Of a stretch of DNA of 64,000 nucleotides, positions 1 to 8,320 are shown one piece after another. The position numbers and the translations under genes are program-made. Under the pieces are notes generated by a model. That model saw nothing but the letters and a program-made list of their open reading frames with translations, made no database searches and was not told where the DNA came from. The stretch is taken from assembly GCF_030131845.1 (NCBI RefSeq), contig NZ_JASKYM010000005.1:1-64000 (forward strand), given 5' to 3'. The DNA comes from Romboutsia sedimentorum (lineage in GTDB: Bacteria > Bacillota > Clostridia > Peptostreptococcales > Peptostreptococcaceae). Within the stretch, counting starts at the first letter, position 1, and every line of letters begins with the position of its first letter.

Positions 1-110
1 CAAGAGATATTCAAAAGTGCATGAAACTTAATGAACCGCCGTGTACCGAACGGTATGCACGGTGGTGTGAGAGGACGCTAAATAAAATAATTATTTAGCT
101 CCTACTCGAT
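1..110 (+). mobile_element. Group II intron, 3' end (domains V and VI), cut by the window edge
   Basis: The sequence shows a domain V-like hairpin at about 33-67 (ACCGCCGTG pairing with CACGGTGGT, then TACC/GGTA closing a GAAC tetraloop). A second hairpin at about 70-104 (AGGA...GCTAAATAA / TTATTTAGC...TCCT) carries a bulged A at 104, and the element ends in CTACTCGAT at 110. That order, the GTGTGAGAGGACG linker and the terminal CTACTCGAT are typical of bacterial group II introns, where the bulged A is the branch point about seven bases before the 3' splice site. The 5' part and any intron-encoded reverse transcriptase lie outside the window. Confidence 0.85.
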
Positions 111-540
111 TTTGAATTAATTCAATAGAAGTTATAAAAAATTAAAAATACTTGTAATGACAAATGGATAAGCGTTATAATATAATACGGTGTTTAAATT
201 AGATTTTTAGTTATAAAAGTCAGTATATGTAGAAGGGTTATTAAATGAGTCTTTATAATACTAGTGAATTATTCAAATATAAAAGTTAGTATACGATACA
301 TTTTTATAAGAACTTCAATCATAATTTTTTTATATTAACATAAGTAGCCTAAATAATGAAGATACTTATGAAGTAATATATAATTAAAACTTCGATGTAT
401 ACAAAATGAAAATAGTTGAATAATAAAAAATATTATAGTGTATTTGAAGCCTAGATTTAAGCTTAATTAATGAGCTTAATAGTTATATATCACAAAAATT
501 AAACCCAACATACAATATTAAAGAAATAGAGGAAAAAAAT
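111..540. other. Intergenic region between intron and nucleoside transporter gene
   Basis: I see no gene here. The first bases after the intron splice site contain the palindrome TTGAATTAATTCAA (112-125). A plausible promoter is TTGTAA (152-157) with TATAAT (176-181), 18 bases apart. A 17-base imperfect direct repeat occurs at 213-230 (ATAAAAGTCAGTATATG) and about 281-297 (ATAAAAGTTAGTATACG). The region would give the transporter mRNA a long AT-rich leader; no riboswitch consensus is recognisable. Confidence 0.4.
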
Positions 541-1791
541 ATGACAATATTAATAAATGTATTAGGTATAGCTATTTTATTTGGAGTATTATACCTTTTA
601 TCATCTAACAAAAAAGAAATTGATAAAAAAATGATAATAAAAGCATTTTTAATCCAATTTGCAGTGGCTTTTTTATTAGTAAAGTTTCCACTAGGGAGAG
701 TAGCTTTACAGAAAGTATCTGATGTAGTAACAAGCATATTAAGCTATGGAGCTGAAGGACTAAGCTTTATATTTGGTCCGTTAGCAGATGCAGGAGCACC
801 AACTGGAATGATATTTGGGATACAAGTATTAGGTAATATAATATTTATATCAGCATTAGTATCGGCATTATACTATCTTGGAATTATAGGATTTGTAGTT
901 AAAGCAATAGGTGGAGTTATAGGGAAAATACTTGGAACTAGTAAAGTTGAAAGTTTCGTAGCAGTTGCGAATATGTTCTTAGGTCAAACTGAATCTCCAA
1001 TACTTGTAGCAAAATATCTAAGTGATATGAGCGAAAGTGAAATAATGTTAGTTTTAATATCTGGTATGGGTAGTATGTCTGCAACTGTTTTAATGGGATA
1101 TGCAGGACTTGGAATACCAATGGAATATCTTTTAATAGGGGGATCATTAGTTCCACTAGGTAGTATAATAGTATCGAAGATTATACTTCCAGAAGTTAAA
1201 CCATCATTAGCAGATTTAGATTTAAATGCAGACTTAGATGAAATTGCTGCTTCTGCGGAAAAGAAAAGTGTAGAAATAGATAATAAAGGTGATAATGCAA
1301 ACCTTATAGCAGCAATATCACAAGGTGCTAATGACGGTCTTAATATGGCTCTTGGTATAGGTGCATCTCTTATAGCTATAATATCTTTAGTTGCTTTAGT
1401 TAATGGGACATTAGGTATTTTTGGATTATCATTAGAAGAAATATTATCATATATATTTGCACCAATAGGATTCTTAATGGGGCTAGCAAAAGAAGATATA
1501 TTAACTGCAGGACAATTACTTGGAAGTAAGTTAGTGTTAAATGAATTTGTTGCATTTGGACAGTTAGGACCAATGTTAAGTAGTTTAGATTATAGAACTG
1601 GACTTATGATGGCAATATCTTTAACAGGATTTGCAAATATATCTAGTATGGGTATATGCATATCAGGAATATCAGTATTCTGTCCAGAAAAAAGAAATCA
1701 ATTAGCAAAACTTGCATTCAGAGGAATGTTAGGTGGATTTACAGTAAGTTTATTAAGTGCGTTAGTTGTAGGCTTAATAATAGCTATATAG
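541..1791 (+). CDS. nupC: NupC-type concentrative nucleoside transporter (CNT family)
   Basis: A 416-residue integral membrane protein of the normal length for the CNT family, which couples uptake of nucleosides to H+ or Na+ entry. It has an N-terminal helix pair, a central region with LGQTESPILV, the gate-like GGSLVPLGSI, and the C-terminal block GANDGLNMALGIGASL ... LVLNEFVAFGQLG, all family hallmarks. The ATG at 541 follows an AGAGG ribosome binding site. It stands alone, closed by a strong terminator. In this window full of purine catabolic genes a nucleoside importer fits as a supplier of purine ribosides. Exact specificity cannot be read from sequence. Confidence 0.9.
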   Translation: MTILINVLGIAILFGVLYLLSSNKKEIDKKMIIKAFLIQFAVAFLLVKFPLGRVALQKVSDVVTSILSYGAEGLSFIFGPLADAGAPTGMIFGIQVLGNIIFISALVSALYYLGIIGFVVKAIGGVIGKILGTSKVESFVAVANMFLGQTESPILVAKYLSDMSESEIMLVLISGMGSMSATVLMGYAGLGIPMEYLLIGGSLVPLGSIIVSKIILPEVKPSLADLDLNADLDEIAASAEKKSVEIDNKGDNANLIAAISQGANDGLNMALGIGASLIAIISLVALVNGTLGIFGLSLEEILSYIFAPIGFLMGLAKEDILTAGQLLGSKLVLNEFVAFGQLGPMLSSLDYRTGLMMAISLTGFANISSMGICISGISVFCPEKRNQLAKLAFRGMLGGFTVSLLSALVVGLIIAI

Positions 1792-1816
1792 ATAATATAT
1801 AATTAAAATACAAGAG

Positions 1817-1856
1817 AACTCCTATTTTGATAAAAATATCAAAATGGGAGTTTTTT
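1817..1856 (+). terminator. Intrinsic terminator of nupC
   Basis: AACTCCTATTTTGATA pairs with TATCAAAATGGGAGTT around a short A loop and is followed by six T residues. Confidence 0.9.
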
Positions 1857-1922
1857 AGTTTGATAAACAATAGTTAATACACTACAATTAAATCATAAAA
1901 ACATATGGGGGTGGGCAATAGA

Positions 1923-1940
1923 ATGCAGCTGCATATATAA
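1923..1940 (+). CDS. Putative 5-residue leader peptide MQLHI upstream of the MFS gene
   Basis: ATG CAG CTG CAT ATA TAA is preceded by a purine-rich GGGGGTGGG (1907-1915), a good ribosome binding site at eight bases spacing. The stop codon lies directly before a hairpin that traps the ribosome binding site of the transporter gene. This arrangement is the layout of ribosome-stalling leader peptides that induce resistance genes. An alternative in-frame ATG at 1905 would give MGVGNRMQLHI but has no ribosome binding site. It is inferred from position only; nothing proves translation. Confidence 0.4.
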   Translation: MQLHI

Positions 1941-1977
1941 TCCCCTGATTAATTAATGAATTAGTAAATCAGGGGGA
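1941..1977 (+). promoter_or_regulatory. Hairpin sequestering the ribosome binding site of the MFS gene
   Basis: TCCCCTGATT (1941-1950) pairs with AATCAGGGGG (1967-1976) around a 16-base loop. The right arm contains AGGGGG, the only good ribosome binding site of the ATG at 1982, so the folded form should block initiation. The upstream GGGGG at 1907-1911 could pair with CCCC at 1942-1945 as an alternative fold. Confidence 0.6.
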
Positions 1978-1981
1978 CTTT

Positions 1982-3130
1982 ATGAAAAGAAATTTGTATT
2001 TAATGTATACAACAGCGTTCTTGCAAGGGCTTGTATTTTATGGTCCAGTAAGTTTATTGTTTAGAATGGAAAGAGGACTTTCAGTAGGAGAATTTTTCTT
2101 TTTAGACTTTTTATTAATGATAATTGGGATAGTTACAGAGGTACCTTGGGGATATTTTGCAGATAAATATGGTTACAAAAAAACATTAGTAATATCATAT
2201 TCATTGTTTTTCTTAAGTAGAGTGGCTTTATTATTTTGCCATGGATTTAATGACTTTGTAGGTCAAACAATTTTAATGGCAATTTCCTTATCAGGGATAT
2301 CTGGATGTGATATAGCCTTTTTATATAACTCATGTGGTAGTGAAAATACGGAAAAAATATTTGGAAGATATAGAGCATCTGGTAGTTTTGCATTTTTTAT
2401 AGCCTCTATATGTTCTTATTTTATAATATCAAAATCAATGGAGTTTGCAGTGTTTTTAACTGTAATTGCATATGGATTAAGCGTTGTAATGATATGCTTT
2501 ACAAAAGATATAGATCTAGAAAAATCTATTGATAAGAAATGTATTAGTATTAAAAAATGCCTTGAAAATTCAAAATCTTTTAAACATATATTCATATTTG
2601 TAATAGCTACAACATTAATAGCAGACATATCTTATGGAATCAGTATAAATTTAGGTCAACTACACTTTAAAGGTATTGGATTAGAAATTAAGTACTTAGG
2701 GTATATAAGTGCATTTTCTGAGCTTTTAGGTATGCTTTCTTGTAAAACATATATATTAAGCAATAAATTTGGGCAGTATAAAACGTTAAAAGCTATGATT
2801 GTGGTAATGCTAATCTGTATAGCTATATTGATTTTTAATAAAAGTATATTTGTAAGTATTATAGCTATAGTTGGATTAAGCGGATTAATATCTATGATAT
2901 CGCCTATAGTTTTAGATATTAAAAATAAATCTATAAGTAAAAATAGAGCAACAATGCTTTCTGTTTATTCTATGGTTGGAAGTGTAGCTAGTGCATTTAT
3001 ATCTATAGCTATAGGATTTTGTGCAGATATATATTTAAAATATGCATTTATGATTTGCTTTGTAATAATGGGTATCGGTTTATATGGAGTTTATTTGTAT
3101 ATAAGTAAAGAAAAATATAATGAGATTTAA
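1982..3130 (+). CDS. Major facilitator superfamily transporter, probably drug efflux
   Basis: A 382-residue, roughly 12-helix membrane protein with the MFS loop 2-3 signature variant GYFADKYGYKKTL (residues about 57-69), an acidic Glu in helix 2 (TEVPWGYFADK) and a second half of hydrophobic segments. Proteins of this sort in Clostridia are usually annotated as multidrug or macrolide-type exporters; the substrate is unknown. The ATG at 1982 sits five bases after AGGGGG, which is buried in a hairpin and preceded by a possible leader peptide. This suggests inducible, translation-level control, as often seen for antibiotic resistance genes. It is a single-gene unit closed by a hairpin. Confidence 0.8.
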   Translation: MKRNLYLMYTTAFLQGLVFYGPVSLLFRMERGLSVGEFFFLDFLLMIIGIVTEVPWGYFADKYGYKKTLVISYSLFFLSRVALLFCHGFNDFVGQTILMAISLSGISGCDIAFLYNSCGSENTEKIFGRYRASGSFAFFIASICSYFIISKSMEFAVFLTVIAYGLSVVMICFTKDIDLEKSIDKKCISIKKCLENSKSFKHIFIFVIATTLIADISYGISINLGQLHFKGIGLEIKYLGYISAFSELLGMLSCKTYILSNKFGQYKTLKAMIVVMLICIAILIFNKSIFVSIIAIVGLSGLISMISPIVLDIKNKSISKNRATMLSVYSMVGSVASAFISIAIGFCADIYLKYAFMICFVIMGIGLYGVYLYISKEKYNEI

Positions 3131-3142
3131 GTAGATTAACTA

Positions 3143-3204
3143 AGAAAATAAGCAGTATTATTTAGATAGATATATTTATTTAAAATATGCTTATTTTCTA
3201 TTTT
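3143..3204 (+). terminator. Probable terminator of the MFS gene
   Basis: AGAAAATAAGCA (3143-3154) pairs perfectly with TGCTTATTTTCT (3188-3199), followed by ATTTTAAAA. It is AT-rich with a long loop, so efficiency is uncertain. Confidence 0.55.
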
Positions 3205-3226
3205 AAAATATAAAACGTATAAAGTG

Positions 3227-3255
3227 TTGACATAATTATTTAAATGAGTTAATAT
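3227..3255 (+). promoter_or_regulatory. Sigma-A promoter of the initiator tRNA gene
   Basis: TTGACA at 3227-3232 and TAATAT at 3250-3255 with 17 bases between, about 40 bases before the tRNA. Confidence 0.6.
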
Positions 3256-3296
3256 AGTACTTAGGCAACAGATAAAGAAACAGAATAAAATAATGA

Positions 3297-3372
<76 letters not shown>

Positions 3373-3385
3373 ATAAAGTATAATC

Positions 3386-3418
3386 AAACTCTTATATCTT
3401 TTGATATGAGAGTTTTTT
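3386..3418 (+). terminator. Terminator of the initiator tRNA gene
   Basis: AAACTCTTATATC pairs with GATATGAGAGTTT and is followed by a T run. Confidence 0.85.
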
Positions 3419-3480
3419 ATGTAAGAATAAAATAAAAGCATAGCGAACTAAAATAGAACATATTTTAGGTGGAGGAAGAA

Positions 3481-4134
3481 ATGGATAAAAAGAAAACTGT
3501 AAATGATAAATTTAACTATAACAATATAAAAAAATTAAATAAGAATTTTATGTATAAAGACTTAAGAAGAAGCAACTGTTACAATTGTGATTTCTCAGGT
3601 TCAAACTTTAATTTTGCAAGTTTTAGAGGAGCTCAATTTAAGTCATGTAATTTTTATGAAGTTACATTTGATTCAGCTGAATTTGTTGCTACAAACTTAA
3701 AAAAGAGTAAATTTAAAAAAGCTAAATTTGAAAATACAATATTTGATTCAGCTAACTTAGAGGGAGTTGATTTTAATGGGGCAACTTTTAAAAATGTAAT
3801 ATTTGTATCTACAGATATTACTAAAGCTATAAACTTAAATTTATCAGATGATGTTAAAATATTTGAGGAAATGCCAAAGTTAGAAGTTAGCAAGTCTTTA
3901 CAAAAAGCTGCAAAATCTGCAATGAACAATAGTTTTGTAAAATCTGCAAGAGTGCTAGATACAAAAACAGGAGCGGTTAGTCCTATAAGCATGATGATAT
4001 TATTAGAAAACTTTGAAGAAGAAACTTTAATAAAAGGATTAGGTATTATTGAAGAAAACTTAGATAAAGATTTTTGTACATTAAGTTATATAATAAAAAC
4101 TTTACAAAAATACAAAGAAGAAGGAATTCTTTAA
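3481..4134 (+). CDS. Pentapeptide-repeat protein
   Basis: A 217-residue soluble protein. Residues about 20-110 are a run of pentapeptide repeats of the A(D/N)LXX type, for example NCDFSGSNFNFASFRGAQF and AKFENTIFDSANLEGVDF, predicted to form a right-handed quadrilateral beta helix. The C-terminal half (about 125-217) is non-repetitive and mostly helical. The ATG at 3481 is chosen because GGAGG ends five bases upstream; a GTG at 3469 overlaps that site. Pentapeptide proteins have varied roles, including DNA mimicry and gyrase protection (Qnr), but this one is short in repeats and no function can be assigned. Confidence 0.8.
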   Translation: MDKKKTVNDKFNYNNIKKLNKNFMYKDLRRSNCYNCDFSGSNFNFASFRGAQFKSCNFYEVTFDSAEFVATNLKKSKFKKAKFENTIFDSANLEGVDFNGATFKNVIFVSTDITKAINLNLSDDVKIFEEMPKLEVSKSLQKAAKSAMNNSFVKSARVLDTKTGAVSPISMMILLENFEEETLIKGLGIIEENLDKDFCTLSYIIKTLQKYKEEGIL

Positions 4135-4180
4135 TATTATTTTAAAATGAGTATAATTTTCTATGTATTATAAAATATAA

Positions 4181-4215
4181 AACCGTGTTGAGATATACTT
4201 CTTAACACGGTTTTT
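4181..4215 (+). terminator. Terminator of the pentapeptide-repeat gene
   Basis: AACCGTGTT pairs with AACACGGTT across an 11-base loop, followed by TTTTT. Confidence 0.9.
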
Positions 4216-4258
4216 AGTATATAATTAAATATATAAATATAACTAGGGGATGATAGAT

Positions 4259-5635
4259 TTGAACAATTATGAAGCAATTTTAAAATATCAAAAACAATAT
4301 AGATTAAATCTGGGAAATATAAGTATAGAAAATAGAATAGAAGCTTTACAAAATTTGAAAAATACTATAAAAAAATATGAGAAAGAAATAATAAAAGCAT
4401 TATATGAAGATTTAGGGAAATCAGAATTTGAAGCTTTTACAAGTGAAGTAGGGTTTATATATAGGTCTATAAATTATAGTATAAAAAATATAAAAAAATG
4501 GAACAAAGTCAAGAAAGTCAAAAATGACGTAGCTCAACTTCCAGGAAAATCATATATTTACAATAGTCCATACGGATGTGTACTTATAATAGGACCATAT
4601 AACTATCCATTTCAATTAACTATAGAACCTTTAATTGGAGCACTTGCAGGGGGAAACACAGCGGTTATAAAACCATCAGAATTTACTCCTAAAGTAGAAG
4701 CCGTTTTAGTTAAAATAATAAATGAAACTTTTGACAAAAGGTATGTGGATATAGTAAATGGAGATTACACTGTAAATAGTCAATTGCTTGATTTGCCTTT
4801 TGATTATATATTTTTTACAGGTAGTGTAAATGTAGGTAAAATAGTAATGGAAAAAGCAAGTAAGCATTTAACTCCTATAACCTTAGAATTAGGGGGAAAA
4901 TCTCCTGTAATAGTTGATAAAACTGCAAAATTAGACATAGCGGCAAAACGTATAATATGGGGTAAATTATCAAATGCAGGTCAAACTTGCGTAGCTCCAG
5001 ATTATATTTTGGTTCATGAGAGCGTGTATGATAAATTTATGCAACAGTCAAAAATTATGGTCAAAGAATTTTATAGTGAAAATATAAAACAAAACAAAGA
5101 TTACGGAAGAATTATAAATGATAGGCATATGAGAAGACTTAGTAATATTATTGAAAAAGATAGAGAAAAAATAATAATTGGAGGAGAAATTGATTTAGAA
5201 AAAAGATATATATCCCCAACAATATTAGGTGATGTTACATATTTAGATGAAGTTATGCAAGATGAAATATTTGGACCTATAATGCCAGTTATAAAGTACA
5301 AAGATATGAAAGATATAGAATTTTATTTAAACAAATATGAAAAGCCACTTGCATTATATGTATTTTCAGAGGATAAAATTTTTAGTGAAAAAATAATAAG
5401 TAATTTCACATTTGGAGGAGGATGTGTGAATGATACCATAAGCCATGTAGCATCTGTATATCTTCCGTTTGGTGGAGTAGGCAAATCGGGTATAGGTAAA
5501 TATCATGGACTAAGTAGCTTTAAGACTTTTACATATGAAAAAGGAATAGTTAAAAAGTCATCTAAAATAGATATTAAGTTAGTATTCCCACCGTATAATG
5601 ACAAAATAAAGTTAGTTAAAAAAATTATGAAATAA
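4259..5635 (+). CDS. ALDH3-type aldehyde dehydrogenase
   Basis: About 458 residues, the length of class 3 (fatty/coniferyl-type) aldehyde dehydrogenases that oxidise aldehydes to acids with NAD(P)+. Visible motifs are GPYNYPFQL, FTGSVNVGKIV (cofactor site), the general-base block ELGGKSPVIVD, the nucleophile block NAGQTCVAPDY with its Cys, EIFGPIMPV, and the C-terminal SGIGKYHGLSSFKTFTYEK typical of class 3. TTG at 4259 is preferred because AGGGG at 4245-4249 is well spaced for it, whereas it touches the ATG at 4250. It is not the PduP/EutE-type CoA-acylating enzyme of metabolosomes. The sensor kinase gene follows after 36 bases with no terminator, so the two may be co-transcribed. Confidence 0.88.
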   Translation: MNNYEAILKYQKQYRLNLGNISIENRIEALQNLKNTIKKYEKEIIKALYEDLGKSEFEAFTSEVGFIYRSINYSIKNIKKWNKVKKVKNDVAQLPGKSYIYNSPYGCVLIIGPYNYPFQLTIEPLIGALAGGNTAVIKPSEFTPKVEAVLVKIINETFDKRYVDIVNGDYTVNSQLLDLPFDYIFFTGSVNVGKIVMEKASKHLTPITLELGGKSPVIVDKTAKLDIAAKRIIWGKLSNAGQTCVAPDYILVHESVYDKFMQQSKIMVKEFYSENIKQNKDYGRIINDRHMRRLSNIIEKDREKIIIGGEIDLEKRYISPTILGDVTYLDEVMQDEIFGPIMPVIKYKDMKDIEFYLNKYEKPLALYVFSEDKIFSEKIISNFTFGGGCVNDTISHVASVYLPFGGVGKSGIGKYHGLSSFKTFTYEKGIVKKSSKIDIKLVFPPYNDKIKLVKKIMK

Positions 5636-5671
5636 CACTACTACTAGATTAAGTTAGGAAGAAAAGAATAC

Positions 5672-7657
5672 ATGAACAATAGAAATATAGGCGCAAAAAA
5701 AGAAGCCTTAAAACAAAATAAAATAGCTACAAGTATAATTATGCTAATAGCACTAATTATAGGATTAATTTATATGCAATTATTATTTATACTTCTAGAC
5801 TCAGGTGGGTTAAGGCCAAATTATATAATAATGTTTATAAAAATATTCAATGCTGTGTTAGCAGGGGTAGCTGTAGGGAGCTGTATACTTTGCTACAATA
5901 GTACTAAAAAAGAGGAAATATTTATATTATCACTTGTTCATACAATATTTTTTGTAGATATAGTATTTGGCCATGTTGATAATTCTATGACAAATAGGAA
6001 CAATTATATATTTATGCTAACATCACTATTTAGGGTAATTATATTATTAATAAGTATATCACCTTTTAAAAAAACAAAAAAGTTGATTGTAAACAATCAA
6101 GTAAAATCTATACTAATAGTAGCTAGTATATCAGTACTTATAGGTATATTAAAAATAAACAATATCATAAAATTTGATTTTAAGAGCACACAACAATTTA
6201 TTAATTATAATATATTTTTAACTGCGATTTATACTATTGTAACAATAGTATATTTAATAAAAAGTATAAAATATAAAGAGTATATTTATTCTGTAATAAG
6301 TGCGAGTACATTTATTTTCACATTAAAGTGGATATATACAATAGTAGGGATTATAAATCCTTTAGCTAATATTAAATTAGTGTCAATATCTATTACATAT
6401 GTAGGATTTATTATATTTATAGTAGGTATAATATGTGAGCTTATATTAACTTTAAAAAGAAACAAAGAATTAGAATATGAGCTTAGTATATTTAAAAAAA
6501 TAGCTGATAAAAGTAGACATAGTTGTGTAGTTATATATGACGAAATGCAAAATATAAAATATACAAATGATAAAGCAAAAGAATATTGGGGTAGTAAAGA
6601 TGAAATTAGCGAAAGTGAATTACAAAATATTTTCACAAGTGGAAGAGATAAAATAGACGAGCAAAAATTAGATGAAATCAATAATTATATGTTGAAAATT
6701 GGCCATTGGAAAGGAACTATAGAGATACAAGACAGTGGTATAACATTAAGTTGCAGTATCCAGTATATATACACAAATAATAAAAATATTGTAATTATAT
6801 TTAATGATATATCAGAAAGACTAAGAACTAAAAGATACTTATTAGAATATGAAAAAATGAAAAATCAAGAACAAATTAGGAATGATTTTTTTGCTAACAT
6901 ATCTCATGAACTAAGAACTCCGGTAAATATTTTTTATTCAACGATACAATTATTAGATGTGAAATGTGAAAATAACCCAGATGATTTTACACAAGTATAC
7001 TCGAATCATAAGCAATGCCTAAAAAGTAATTGTCAACGTATGTTAAGACTTATAAACAATATTGTTGATATAACTAAAATAGATATAGGATTTAAACAAC
7101 CTAAATTTGTAAATTATGATATAGTAAGGCTAGTTGAGGATATAACTCTGTCAATAGTTAATTATGCAAAGCCTAAACAGATTAATATTCTATTTGATAC
7201 AGAAATTGAAGAACATATAATAAAATGTGATATAGATATGATAGAGCGTATCATGCTTAATCTATTATCAAATGCTATAAAATTCACAAGACAAAAAGGG
7301 AATGTACTAGTTGAAATTAGTGTAGATAGTCAGTGGGTATATATAAGTGTAAAGGATGATGGAATAGGAATCCCTATAGAAATACAAGGGACTATATTTG
7401 ATAGATTTGTACAAAGCGACAAATCATTAACTAGATTAAATGAAGGTAGTGGAATAGGACTTAGCATAGTATATTCTATAGTTAAATTAAATGAAGGTGA
7501 AATATATATAGACAGTGATGGTGAAAACGGAACTGAATTTGAAGTACTTTTACCGAATAAGATACTAGAAGGATATGTTGAAGAAAAAGAGGATTATAAA
7601 ATAGATGTTCAAAAAATAGAATTGGAACTATCAGATATATATGAATTATACAACTAA
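5672..7657 (+). CDS. Membrane PAS sensor histidine kinase
   Basis: A 661-residue sensor kinase. Residues about 15-265 form seven or eight membrane helices of MASE3-like appearance. A PAS-like region (about 280-390) follows, then the phosphoacceptor block FFANISHELRTPVNIFYS with its His near 417. The HATPase domain has NLLSNAIKFT, DDGIGIP and GSGIGLSIV boxes. No response regulator is adjacent, so it is an orphan kinase. In sporulating Clostridia orphan membrane kinases of this kind often phosphorylate Spo0A, but that is inference. A terminator follows. Confidence 0.85.
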   Translation: MNNRNIGAKKEALKQNKIATSIIMLIALIIGLIYMQLLFILLDSGGLRPNYIIMFIKIFNAVLAGVAVGSCILCYNSTKKEEIFILSLVHTIFFVDIVFGHVDNSMTNRNNYIFMLTSLFRVIILLISISPFKKTKKLIVNNQVKSILIVASISVLIGILKINNIIKFDFKSTQQFINYNIFLTAIYTIVTIVYLIKSIKYKEYIYSVISASTFIFTLKWIYTIVGIINPLANIKLVSISITYVGFIIFIVGIICELILTLKRNKELEYELSIFKKIADKSRHSCVVIYDEMQNIKYTNDKAKEYWGSKDEISESELQNIFTSGRDKIDEQKLDEINNYMLKIGHWKGTIEIQDSGITLSCSIQYIYTNNKNIVIIFNDISERLRTKRYLLEYEKMKNQEQIRNDFFANISHELRTPVNIFYSTIQLLDVKCENNPDDFTQVYSNHKQCLKSNCQRMLRLINNIVDITKIDIGFKQPKFVNYDIVRLVEDITLSIVNYAKPKQINILFDTEIEEHIIKCDIDMIERIMLNLLSNAIKFTRQKGNVLVEISVDSQWVYISVKDDGIGIPIEIQGTIFDRFVQSDKSLTRLNEGSGIGLSIVYSIVKLNEGEIYIDSDGENGTEFEVLLPNKILEGYVEEKEDYKIDVQKIELELSDIYELYN

Positions 7658-7670
7658 ATAGTGTTAGAAG

Positions 7671-7700
7671 AGATTATGCACAATATGCATAATCTTTTTT
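7671..7700 (+). terminator. Terminator after the histidine kinase gene
   Basis: AGATTATGCA pairs with TGCATAATCT, loop CAATA, followed by TTTT. Confidence 0.85.
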
Positions 7701-7773
7701 ATTATATAGAAAAGGAATTTCTTTAAAATTGTCGAATTATGAAGTGAAGACAATTTATGGAGGAATAAAAATT

Positions 7774-8094
7774 ATGAACGAAAGAAATAGGGTAAATGAA
7801 GCTATGCAGTATTTATATATTCAAATGTTAAATGATGGAATAATGAAAGAGGATAGATTACAACAAATACAATATATATTAGATATGATATCGATATTTA
7901 ATGATAATAAGCTAGATATGATTGAAGATATTATAGATAATATAAAAAAGTTTGGATATAAAGAAGAACATATATTAGCACTATATAGTAAATTATTGAC
8001 TTATATAACTAAATCAGATAGTTTGCTTGATATAGATTACATAGTAGGAAAATATAATCCCAATAAAGAAGTTGATACCTTAATAGGATTATAA
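7774..8094 (+). CDS. Small helical protein of unknown function
   Basis: A 106-residue acidic protein predicted to be almost entirely alpha-helical, with no membrane segment or cysteine cluster. The start at 7774 follows GGAGGA eight bases upstream; an earlier TTG at 7729 lacks a good site. I do not recognise the family. It lies alone between an orphan histidine kinase and adenine deaminase. Confidence 0.6.
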   Translation: MNERNRVNEAMQYLYIQMLNDGIMKEDRLQQIQYILDMISIFNDNKLDMIEDIIDNIKKFGYKEEHILALYSKLLTYITKSDSLLDIDYIVGKYNPNKEVDTLIGL

Positions 8095-8134
8095 TATATT
8101 TTTAATATATAAAATTAATATCTAGGAATACATG

Positions 8135-8163
8135 TTGACATCGTTTTATATTAAATATATAAT
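8135..8163 (+). promoter_or_regulatory. Consensus sigma-A promoter of adenine deaminase gene
   Basis: A perfect TTGACA (8135-8140) and perfect TATAAT (8158-8163) are separated by 17 bases. Transcription would start near 8170, leaving an AT-rich leader of about 150 bases before the start codon at 8321. Confidence 0.8.
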
Positions 8164-8320
8164 AAATAGAAAATTAAGAGTATATTAAACATTCATAAGT
8201 AGCTATCATAATGTTTATTATAAGTATCTAATTAAATATTGGATATTTAGAAAAACTATGTTAGTTATTTTTTTATACAAAAATACAATATTATAGAATT
8301 TATTATAAGGAGATAGCAAT

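Noticed and set aside
4259-5635. Aldehyde dehydrogenase as the signature enzyme of the microcompartment
   Set aside because: It is an ALDH3-type oxidising enzyme 10 kb away, not the PduP/EutE CoA-acylating type, and it lies in another operon.
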